DNA of 40,801 nucleotides from positions 1 through 40,801 of the forward strand of contig JAGYNR010000008.1 in NCBI GenBank assembly GCA_018399715.1. The letters are read 5' to 3'. Every line of letters begins with the position of its first letter. Positions within the stretch are counted from its first letter, which is position 1. Position numbers and translations under genes: made by a program. A model generated the notes under the pieces. The model made no database searches and was not told the DNA's origin. It was given only the letters and a program-made list of their open reading frames with translations. This stretch comes from Desulfobacterales bacterium. GTDB taxonomy: Bacteria; Desulfobacterota; Desulfobacteria; Desulfobacterales; SKZT01. Shown in pieces: positions 8,007 through 15,485 of this stretch.

Positions 8007-11000
8007 ATGTGTGGAATTGTAGGATATTTTGGAGGGGCAGCCAACAGTCTTACCAGGGTACTAACGGCAATGTCGGCTATTATTTACCGGGCACCGGACA
8101 GTACAGGCATCGGGATCTTTGGGGATGAAAATGAGCCTTTGAGAGCCAGAAAATCTGTCGGGTCCGTCATTCAACTGTCCGACATATTGCTGAAAAACCC
8201 GCTTTACCCTAACGCTGCCAGGGAGCTGGTCGGTTTTTTTGATTCTGCAGGAAATGTTCTTTCCCTGGAAGACCGCCAGTTAAAACTTTTTTTATTTGAA
8301 AAATTGCCATTAGATTATTATACTTCATTAACCGATGAAGAAAATCCATATCCTACCTTTAATGAACTCATGGATACTTCATTTTACCAAAGTATATCTC
8401 CGGGGTGGCCGGGACGTCCGGAGCCGCTTCCAAGCTTTGTCATAAAATGCCGAAATGATCTTTATGAATGTGTTTTAAAACTGATTGAAAATTATGATCT
8501 TTCTCCACTGGTAATTCAGTCCCTGATTAGAAAATCTTTGAGTAAGACTTTGGAAAAAAGGCAGCAGGAAGGTTCTCTCCAGGTAGATCCCCAGTCGGTT
8601 CTGTACACATTTGACCAGCTTTTTGAAAAGGCCCTGCGGGAGGAGATGGTTCCCCAGTCAGAGGAGCTTGATCCGGATAGTCCACAGATAGAAACAGATG
8701 TCGAAGGTCATCTTTGGCGATTTCTCCGGAATACGACAATTAAAATACCCATGGACTATGATCCGGATGGGGTCCGCGGTATTTTTCGGTTGTTGGATTC
8801 AGTGCTGATGACCCAGCTACCGCTAAACCCTCGTCTTAGAGAGGATTTGCAGCAGTACATGGAAATATTGTGGCCGCATGCCCGGGAAATTTATCCTATC
8901 GACTGGCGGACATTGTACTGGGCTGAAAAGGGTACCAATGTTTATGGATGGGCAGCCGCTACTGCCATGACCTACCTGGAAAAAAATGTCCTATCGGTTT
9001 CGGATCAATCTGCAATTTCAGATAGCGACGCCATGATGGGGCATTATTTTGTTCCGGGAAGAACAAATGCGGTGCATTTGTCTGCATTAATTCCTCCGAT
9101 TTTGTCTCAGGGCCGATGGGCACTACAATCGGCTGTAACAGTCGAAAACGCACATCCTTTTTTCGATGACCAGCTCCGGAGAATGGTTGTTTTAAATGGG
9201 CAGTTCAACGGACAAGTTGAGGCGGACATTCGACAATTTCTGGAAAATGTGGGCGGATTTTCTTTTCGCAGCCAAAATTCTTCGGAATATTTTGCGCTGT
9301 TGTGGGGGTACTATTTCGATTTGCTCCATGAGGAAAAACAGCGCTATTTTTCTATTCGGTCCCAAATTGAAAAAGGACTGGAAGGTTACAGTATCGGCAG
9401 TCAATCCATTGATTACCAGGTTTTTCACAAGATTAAGGATAAATCTTCCGAGCAGGTTGATGAACTGGCGTTTATCGAAGCTGCCCGGCATATGGTACAA
9501 GGCGGCGGTCAGATCGCCGTTGCAGGACTGGGTCTTCTTTCACCGCATCGCATGTTGGTGGCCAGTCACAACCGGCCGGTATTTATTGTCCGTCGGGTCA
9601 AAACCGACGAGTACATGGTGGTCTCAGATATTAATGCCGCCATGGGGCTGTTTCCCCAAAAGATGATTCATCGAATCAGCCACCACCTGAACCTCAAAAA
9701 GGCACAACATTTGGACAAAATGATGAGACTTAGAAATAAAGGGGTCTCACAAGATGTCACAAATGGTGAAATTAAAACTTATTATGAGAAAGAAAAAGTT
9801 CTATTAAGCGAATTTTCCGTAGAGGTTTATCCTCTAGAGGGAAAAGAAATAATGGCCAGTATTGTTGCTTCTATCGATAATTCCTCGGTGAAAAGGAAAA
9901 TTACCATTACGGATTTCAATGGAAATCCGATACCGGAAATCGAACCTTTTACAACGGTATTAAGACCACCTCAGATTCAAAAGGATTTTTATACGTCTTT
10001 TTACGAAACCCATTTAAAAGAAATTCCCGATCGGCTCCGGGATATTCTTAACTTTTATGTTCAGGAATCCAACCATATTCCAGACTTTAATCTCAAAAAA
10101 GGATTTTTGCGAAGACGGTTTGGCGAAAAATTCGGCGGATTGAAACGAATTATCATCAGCGGTATGGGAAGTGCTTACAATATGAGCTTTGCCGCCCGTC
10201 AGTTTATCGAAGCTTCCGTCCCAAAGGTGGAAGTACTGACCATGAAACCGGTGGATGTAGAAAACCCCATGAATGTCATTTGTCCGGAAAAAGACCTGGT
10301 GGTTTTGCTGAGCTGGTCCGGTACCACTGCTGAAATTGTACAGTTTGCCAGCTTACTAAAATCTTACAATGTGGCAATGGTCGTAATTACTGAAAAGTTT
10401 TTTTCGGACCTAGGGCTGATTGCTGAAAAAAGCGGTGGGGCCATTTCTACCTTTAGTGGTGAAGAGGTTACCGTGTCAGGAGTGAAAAGCACCATCTGTA
10501 TTCTTTTTTGTCTGTATCTTTTCGGTGTCTGGCTTTGTTCCCGATTAGAGAGTGAAAAGATCGCATCGGGACTGATGAAGCCATTATACGAAATTCCGGA
10601 TAAAATTAAACATCTGTTGGAAGATGAAGATGTCCGAAATTTTTGTCAACTGCTTTCAAAGGAAAGTGCCCACAGCTATGTTAATTTTGTCGTCGATGCG
10701 CTAAATACCGTCGGTACAGGGCGGGAGGTAGCGATCAAGCTGGAAGAAAGCAGCTGGAGTTCTATGGGAAAATTTTTAGATTATCGTGACTTCTACATTC
10801 ATGGTCTAAAGAAAGACATGAACGAAAACTTGGTATTGGTGAACGCAACTTATAAACCTCGTCTTCACGAAGCTATCGAAGTCATGAGAAAGCTCTATCT
10901 CGAAAAGATTCCATTTGCAGGGGTGGCCATTCCGATTCGGGAACAGGCCGAGATTGATATGTTTTGCCACAATCGCTGTGTTATTCTTCCTGAAACAGAA

Positions 11001-12614
11001 CCGGTTCTTCAGCCGATCATCGACTTTACATTTTATTACATTTTTGCGTTTTACTACGGTGTTGCCCATGGACGTTCCGCAGATTTTCCCAGAAATCGTG
11101 CCAAATCGGTAACTGCAGGAAGAACACTGTGGACAAAACAGATGACGCCGGCAGGAGAAGTTTATCTGCTAGAGGAAATCACTCAGAAGGTCAAAGAGAA
11201 CGGTTCTCTTTCCACTGCCTGGTGCCAATCGGAAACCACATGGGAAGCCATGGCTTCTGAATTTCCGGAAAAAACTCATTTCAGGGAAATGCGACGGTTA
11301 CTTCAACTTCTTTCCACCGATCATCCTTTATACAAACTGGTTCACACCGACGTAAAAGGAATCCATAAAAGTATTCATCACTTACGCAAGGCCATGGCGG
11401 AAGAAAGAGAAATTATTTTCATCCCTCTTGACCGGCCTGCAAGGTCAGCGGCTGAGAATTTGAAGATTCAGTGGAATCGTCTGCTTCCAACCAATATCAG
11501 AGTGGCAAACCGTTTCCGGTTGGGATTTTCGGAGCGAATACCAGGGCGGGCTATTATTTTTCTATTGGCCTCCCGGCCGGCAGAAAGCATTGTACAAAAG
11601 GCAGTTTGTCAAAAACTGGTCTCTAGTTCCATTTATGTAGGACCTGAATTTTCTGATTTCGAGGCTAAAGTCTTCAAGCATAGTTTGAGCAATTGTTTTT
11701 TTAAGCAGCACTTTTCTTTTTGCGAACCGGATCTGATATATGTTATAATATCTTTAATGTTTATCGAAGGCTTACGGGAAATTTCATCCCGAAGAGCAAA
11801 AACGGTGGCATCTTATTTCGGGCTGAGTTCTTATTTTCTCGGTACAATTTTAAATAACGGCGTCCTTAAAAAAGAAATTGACAATATGGCAGCCGACAAC
11901 AAAAAATACAAAACCGCGATTTTCTTAGGTCCTCCTAACGGTACGGGAATGCTCTGGACCGATCGGTTTGACCAGTCTGCCGGTATAGTGCTTCAGAATC
12001 ATTTTTATGGTGACGGAGCTCATGGATTTCTGGTAACGGTAGACCCGCGGGTCGATCAAAAATATATCCGGGTAGCTCCCAGAAACCAAATGATTCCTGA
12101 ATATGGTACCAAGCAGGTTAAAAAGTGGGAAGATCGGTTTTTAAACGGAGATACGACCGATGTTTTTCTAAACCGGTCTCCTGCATATCTCACTTTTTAT
12201 CCGGAGACACCGTTTTTTGCCGAGGGTAACTGGTACTTTCCCGTATTGCGGGAAGACTATGATACGACTGAGGATAACTTGATCATGATCGACGCTACCA
12301 GCCAACGACATTTAGAACAGACACAGGATGAGCTGGCTACGTTTGGCTGTCGTTATGCCCGGTTGATTGTTTTCACCCAGGAAGCTTTTTTGGGAGCCGG
12401 ACAGAAAATATCGTTTTTTAAATATCCTATCAGTCAACTGATAATGATACCCCCTCTGTATAAAGATGATACCCACATGATTCCTGTTAGAAGCTTGATA
12501 CTTCCCCTAACAATGAGTCTTATATCAAGTGCGGTAGCCGGTTCAACAGTCCGGGCACAAATCCCGGAGACGATCGCTGAAATATCCGAAGAAAAGAAAG
12601 GAGTTGAAATTTAA
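8007..12614 (+). CDS. Giant GlmS-like protein: GATase II plus SIS domains
   Basis: A 1535-residue protein built like glucosamine-6-phosphate synthase (about 610 aa) but 2.5 times as long. MCGIVGYFG supplies the nucleophile Cys2 of a class II glutamine amidotransferase. That domain is interrupted at about residues 60-340 by an unrelated insertion and resumes at Arg370-Trp371 and Asn397-Gly398. A first SIS domain follows at about 711-870, with the sugar-phosphate motif SWSGTTAEI near 768, and a second at about 885-1040. Residues 1050-1535 form an extra region with GPPNGTG near 1305, possibly further diverged SIS folds. Some amidotransferase residues conserved in GlmS are replaced. The ATG has AGGGGG about 18 bases upstream, which is distant. 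It leads a three-gene operon. An aminosugar or regulatory role is inference. Confidence 0.85.
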   Translation: MCGIVGYFGGAANSLTRVLTAMSAIIYRAPDSTGIGIFGDENEPLRARKSVGSVIQLSDILLKNPLYPNAARELVGFFDSAGNVLSLEDRQLKLFLFEKLPLDYYTSLTDEENPYPTFNELMDTSFYQSISPGWPGRPEPLPSFVIKCRNDLYECVLKLIENYDLSPLVIQSLIRKSLSKTLEKRQQEGSLQVDPQSVLYTFDQLFEKALREEMVPQSEELDPDSPQIETDVEGHLWRFLRNTTIKIPMDYDPDGVRGIFRLLDSVLMTQLPLNPRLREDLQQYMEILWPHAREIYPIDWRTLYWAEKGTNVYGWAAATAMTYLEKNVLSVSDQSAISDSDAMMGHYFVPGRTNAVHLSALIPPILSQGRWALQSAVTVENAHPFFDDQLRRMVVLNGQFNGQVEADIRQFLENVGGFSFRSQNSSEYFALLWGYYFDLLHEEKQRYFSIRSQIEKGLEGYSIGSQSIDYQVFHKIKDKSSEQVDELAFIEAARHMVQGGGQIAVAGLGLLSPHRMLVASHNRPVFIVRRVKTDEYMVVSDINAAMGLFPQKMIHRISHHLNLKKAQHLDKMMRLRNKGVSQDVTNGEIKTYYEKEKVLLSEFSVEVYPLEGKEIMASIVASIDNSSVKRKITITDFNGNPIPEIEPFTTVLRPPQIQKDFYTSFYETHLKEIPDRLRDILNFYVQESNHIPDFNLKKGFLRRRFGEKFGGLKRIIISGMGSAYNMSFAARQFIEASVPKVEVLTMKPVDVENPMNVICPEKDLVVLLSWSGTTAEIVQFASLLKSYNVAMVVITEKFFSDLGLIAEKSGGAISTFSGEEVTVSGVKSTICILFCLYLFGVWLCSRLESEKIASGLMKPLYEIPDKIKHLLEDEDVRNFCQLLSKESAHSYVNFVVDALNTVGTGREVAIKLEESSWSSMGKFLDYRDFYIHGLKKDMNENLVLVNATYKPRLHEAIEVMRKLYLEKIPFAGVAIPIREQAEIDMFCHNRCVILPETEPVLQPIIDFTFYYIFAFYYGVAHGRSADFPRNRAKSVTAGRTLWTKQMTPAGEVYLLEEITQKVKENGSLSTAWCQSETTWEAMASEFPEKTHFREMRRLLQLLSTDHPLYKLVHTDVKGIHKSIHHLRKAMAEEREIIFIPLDRPARSAAENLKIQWNRLLPTNIRVANRFRLGFSERIPGRAIIFLLASRPAESIVQKAVCQKLVSSSIYVGPEFSDFEAKVFKHSLSNCFFKQHFSFCEPDLIYVIISLMFIEGLREISSRRAKTVASYFGLSSYFLGTILNNGVLKKEIDNMAADNKKYKTAIFLGPPNGTGMLWTDRFDQSAGIVLQNHFYGDGAHGFLVTVDPRVDQKYIRVAPRNQMIPEYGTKQVKKWEDRFLNGDTTDVFLNRSPAYLTFYPETPFFAEGNWYFPVLREDYDTTEDNLIMIDATSQRHLEQTQDELATFGCRYARLIVFTQEAFLGAGQKISFFKYPISQLIMIPPLYKDDTHMIPVRSLILPLTMSLISSAVAGSTVRAQIPETIAEISEEKKGVEI

Positions 12615-12616
12615 CA

Positions 12617-13417
12617 ATGTTTTTAGTCATAGGAGAAAGAATCAATACATCGCGAAAGCCTGTCAGAGAGGCTGTTGAAAAACGAGACGCTGATTACATT
12701 CAACAAGATGTCCAAAAGCAGCAGGAAGCCGGTGCCGATTTCATAGATGTCAATGCCGGTGCAAGGGTTGGTCATGAAACCGAAGACATGAAATGGCTGC
12801 TTGAAGTAATCCAAAAGGTGGTAACGGTTCCGCTTTGCCTGGATAGCCCTGATCCTATGGTTCTGGAAATGGCGTATGAGCGGGTGGAGCAACCGCCCAT
12901 GGTCAATTCTATCAGCCTGGAGAAAGAACGTTTCGATGCAATGGCGCCTTTTCTAAGGGGCAAGGACTGTAAGGTAGTCGCGCTTTGCATGGATGACGCA
13001 GGGATGCCCAAAAGTGCCGGAGAAATTATCGAACGTGCGGGGGAACTCATAAAACAGTTGGGAGGCTTGGGTATTTCCCCAAACAATGTATATGTTGATC
13101 CGCTGGTACAGCCGGTAGGTACTGATACCCAAAACGGGATAATGGTGATGGAGGCTGTTAAAGGAATTATGACACAACATGAAGGTGTCCACACAACTTG
13201 CGGCCTTTCGAATGTTTCCTTTGGAATGCCCAAACGAAAAGTGATCAACCGGATATTTTTGTGTTTGATGATGTCCTACGGGTTGGATAGTGCCATTTTG
13301 GATCCGCTGGATCGCCAACTCATGAGTGTTGTGAAAACCACAGAAATGCTGATGGGAAAAGATGACTTTTGTATGCAGTACCTGAAAGCCACAAGAGCAG
13401 GCATTATTGGTGACTGA
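12617..13417 (+). CDS. Methyltetrahydrofolate methyltransferase, AcsE-like
   Basis: A 266-residue TIM-barrel pterin-binding protein, the length of AcsE (MeTr), which moves a methyl group from methyltetrahydrofolate to the cobalt of a corrinoid iron-sulfur protein in the Wood-Ljungdahl pathway. DVNAG is at 44-48, and candidate pterin ligands line up with AcsE: Asp76 (LDSPDP), Asn97 (VNSIS), Asp161 (VDPL) and Asn199 (GLSNVSFG). The ATG follows the giant gene's stop by two bases, with AAAGGAG upstream inside that gene, so the pair should be co-translated. Other pterin-dependent corrinoid methyltransferases (MtgA type) share the fold, so the methyl acceptor is not fixed. No corrinoid protein is encoded nearby. 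Confidence 0.88.
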   Translation: MFLVIGERINTSRKPVREAVEKRDADYIQQDVQKQQEAGADFIDVNAGARVGHETEDMKWLLEVIQKVVTVPLCLDSPDPMVLEMAYERVEQPPMVNSISLEKERFDAMAPFLRGKDCKVVALCMDDAGMPKSAGEIIERAGELIKQLGGLGISPNNVYVDPLVQPVGTDTQNGIMVMEAVKGIMTQHEGVHTTCGLSNVSFGMPKRKVINRIFLCLMMSYGLDSAILDPLDRQLMSVVKTTEMLMGKDDFCMQYLKATRAGIIGD

Positions 13418-14078
13418 AAATATTGTTGTTTATCCCGACCCGGAATCCTTGACTGTACCTGTGGAGCAAATTGCCCGGTATGCAGGCGGAAGCCGCTACA
13501 AGATGGATCCGGGAATGAAAGACCGGGCCGTAAAAATTCTCAAATATGCCAGAAGCCTCATTCGTCCGGCGTTTATCTACTCAGTTCATGATACGGACCG
13601 ATTGGAAAAAGATGTTCAAAATGCCCTATGGGTGACCGACCACAGAAAACAACCGATAAAAATAACGATTTGTATCTGTACCCTTGGACATACTCTTGAA
13701 AATGAGGTTAAAAACCATTCTGTCTCCAACAATGTGCTGGAGACTATTTTCCTGGATGCCGCCGGTGTATCGTTTCTGGAAAGTCTGGCTGCCGTTGCAT
13801 TGAGACGAATCCAAAATGATGCACAAGAAGAAGGGCTTCATGCCGGATGCCAGCTGGGTCCGGGGTATGCGGATGTTCCTCTGGATACACAGTCATTCAT
13901 ATTTTCGCTGGTAGAGGCATCCGCCATTGACGTTTCCTTGAATGCCTCATTTGTCATGAATCCCCCAAAATCCCTGTCGTTCTGGGTAAACTGGTACATC
14001 GAACCGCAACTTGAAGCAAACCGGTATAAATGTAAATCCTGCAGGCTCAAAAATTGTCCCTATCGTATAGTCCCCTGA
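13410..14078 (+). CDS. MetH activation-domain-like corrinoid protein
   Basis: About 223 residues, resembling the reactivation (AdoMet-binding) domain of cobalamin-dependent methionine synthase, as a stand-alone protein. The segment CQLGPGYADVPLDTQSFIF corresponds to the AdoMet-binding RxxPGY-type motif, here with Leu-Gly-Pro-Gly-Tyr. The tail carries CKSCRLKNCPY, a possible metal or Fe-S site absent from MetH. The start is GTG 13410 or TTG 13407, overlapping the methyltransferase gene by 8-11 bases, which implies translational coupling. It is plausibly the reductive or methylating activator of the corrinoid protein used by its neighbour; that partner is not in the window. Family call moderate, function inferred. 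Confidence 0.75.
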   Translation: MTENIVVYPDPESLTVPVEQIARYAGGSRYKMDPGMKDRAVKILKYARSLIRPAFIYSVHDTDRLEKDVQNALWVTDHRKQPIKITICICTLGHTLENEVKNHSVSNNVLETIFLDAAGVSFLESLAAVALRRIQNDAQEEGLHAGCQLGPGYADVPLDTQSFIFSLVEASAIDVSLNASFVMNPPKSLSFWVNWYIEPQLEANRYKCKSCRLKNCPYRIVP

Positions 14079-14225
14079 ATATGAAGAAATTACACGAAAT
14101 ACGGATAATGCATGAAAAACCGTGTTAATCCTGCAATTGATGGTGTAAGCTTTTGGACGGCTTTCACTGAAAATGGAATCATTGATGACCCTACAATTTT
14201 CATTCATATCCGGGAATCAATACTT

Positions 14226-14256
14226 CAAAAAACGAACAGGCCGCTCCGCGGTCTGT
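14226..14256 (-). terminator. Rho-independent terminator of the FmdB-like gene
   Basis: On the minus strand a GC-rich hairpin (ACAGACCGC, loop GGA, GCGGCCTGT, one G-T wobble) is followed within three bases by six T. It lies 12 bases after the stop of the zinc-ribbon gene. The plus-strand reading lacks a T tract. Confidence 0.75.
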
Positions 14257-14267
14257 GATTAAGTCGC

Positions 14268-14462
14268 TCAGGAAAATCCACCCGGTACTCTGGAACTACA
14301 TTTTCCGGAACCGGATTGGCTGCAAATATTTGTGTAGCTCATCAGCCGGGTTACCTGTTTACTTCTGCACTTTGGGCATTTAATACTTTCGCTGCCCGGG
14401 GAAAAAACTAATTTTTCAAAACAATTGTTGCAATCTTCACATTTATACTCATAAATTGGCAT
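14268..14462 (-). CDS. FmdB-family zinc-ribbon protein
   Basis: A 64-residue protein opening MPIYEYKCEDCNNCFEKL with a second CPKC knuckle, the classic FmdB putative regulatory zinc ribbon (CxxC about 20 residues before CxxC). The tail is Ser/Gly-rich with two further cysteines, as is usual for the family. A strong AGAGGAG site precedes the ATG. It is transcribed away from the hydrolase gene, with a miniature element in the shared upstream region. The family's molecular role is poorly defined; transcriptional regulation was proposed from the original amidase-associated member. Confidence 0.85.
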   Translation of the reverse strand: MPIYEYKCEDCNNCFEKLVFSPGSESIKCPKCRSKQVTRLMSYTNICSQSGSGKCSSRVPGGFS

Positions 14463-14507
14463 CCAAAAACTCCTCTTTCCGGTCTAACTGTGACATTAAA
14501 CGTACAT

Positions 14508-14650
14508 AGTGCCTGAACGAAAACTGTCTTTTTCGCCAATATCTGCGTCAGACTCAAATTTTAATCCTCGAAATACTCAATGTATGTCTGTAGTTAAAAT
14601 TTTCGTCTTCCTTGATCTTAACGAAAAATCCTGGTTTTCGTTCAGGCACT
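14508..14650 (+). repeat. MITE-like element, full copy 3
   Basis: The best preserved copy: 143 bp with 17-bp perfect terminal inverted repeats AGTGCCTGAACGAAAAC. An AACGAAAA motif recurs inside near the right end, next to the terminal repeat, so the right end alone can fold as a hairpin. The flanks (ACAT and TTAT) do not match. It occupies the divergent region between the zinc-ribbon gene and the hydrolase, ending 16 bases before the hydrolase start codon. Confidence 0.88.
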
Positions 14651-14666
14651 TTATAAGGGGAAAAAA

Positions 14667-15485
14667 ATGACATCTTTCAATCAAGCAGATTATAAAACCC
14701 TGGACCGGCATGAAATATTGACGTACCTGTTTCATCCCCGGCCGGAAGCCGGAACATTGCAACCCAGACCCGACCACCATGATGTTATGATTCCGGTGGA
14801 TAAAAACACGGCTATCGGCGGCTGTTTTCATGTAAAAGATAAAGCTTTGCCGAATATACTGTTTTTTCATGGTAACGGTGAAATCGTTGCCGATTATGAC
14901 ATGATGGGCCCCGTGATGAATCAATACGGGCTTAATTTTTTACCGGTGGACTACCGTGGATATGGCCGTTCAGGGGGAAGTCCGTCGGTTTCTGCCATGA
15001 TGCATGATTGCCATGTTATTTTGGACTTTGTTGAAAAATGGCTGGCCGAAAATGACTGTACGGGTGCTTTGGTTCTCATGGGACGATCACTGGGAAGTGC
15101 ATCGGCTTTAGAACTGGCATCTCATTATCCGCAGCGAATATCCGCTCTGGTAGTGGAAAGCGGTTTTGCCTACACGGAACCGCTGCTGAGAATTTTAGGG
15201 ATTAACACCACTGTTTTAGGATTTAATGAGCAGACCGATGGATTTGGGAATTTAGATAAAATCAACGCCTATGATGGCCCGACGCTGATTATTCATGCCG
15301 AAAAAGATCATATCATTTCTTTTTCCGACGGTCAGGCACTTTACGACACATCACCGGCTATAGATAAAACTTTTTTGAAAATTCCGGGTGCCAATCACAA
15401 TGATATTTTTCTTCATGGATTTTCTGAGTATATGGAAGCTTTAACAACCCTGGCAAAAAAACCTTTAACCTCAATTGAGCGTTAA
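14667..15485 (+). CDS. Alpha/beta hydrolase
   Basis: A 272-residue serine hydrolase without a signal peptide or membrane segment, so probably cytosolic. HGNGE at 68-72 forms the oxyanion region, Ser141 in GRSLGS is the nucleophile, Asp214 (AEKDH) the acid and His244 (GANHND) the base, so the triad appears complete. It belongs to the YfhR/BEM46-like group of small hydrolases; the substrate cannot be told from sequence. A ribosome-binding site (AAGGGG) sits between the start codon and the miniature element, which supplies most of the upstream region. The stop shares TTAA with the convergent TamA-like gene. Confidence 0.85.
   Translation: MTSFNQADYKTLDRHEILTYLFHPRPEAGTLQPRPDHHDVMIPVDKNTAIGGCFHVKDKALPNILFFHGNGEIVADYDMMGPVMNQYGLNFLPVDYRGYGRSGGSPSVSAMMHDCHVILDFVEKWLAENDCTGALVLMGRSLGSASALELASHYPQRISALVVESGFAYTEPLLRILGINTTVLGFNEQTDGFGNLDKINAYDGPTLIIHAEKDHIISFSDGQALYDTSPAIDKTFLKIPGANHNDIFLHGFSEYMEALTTLAKKPLTSIER

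Noticed and set aside
12772-13318. Antisense ORFs over the methyltransferase gene
   Set aside because: They are shadows of a well-supported AcsE-like gene with all its motifs.
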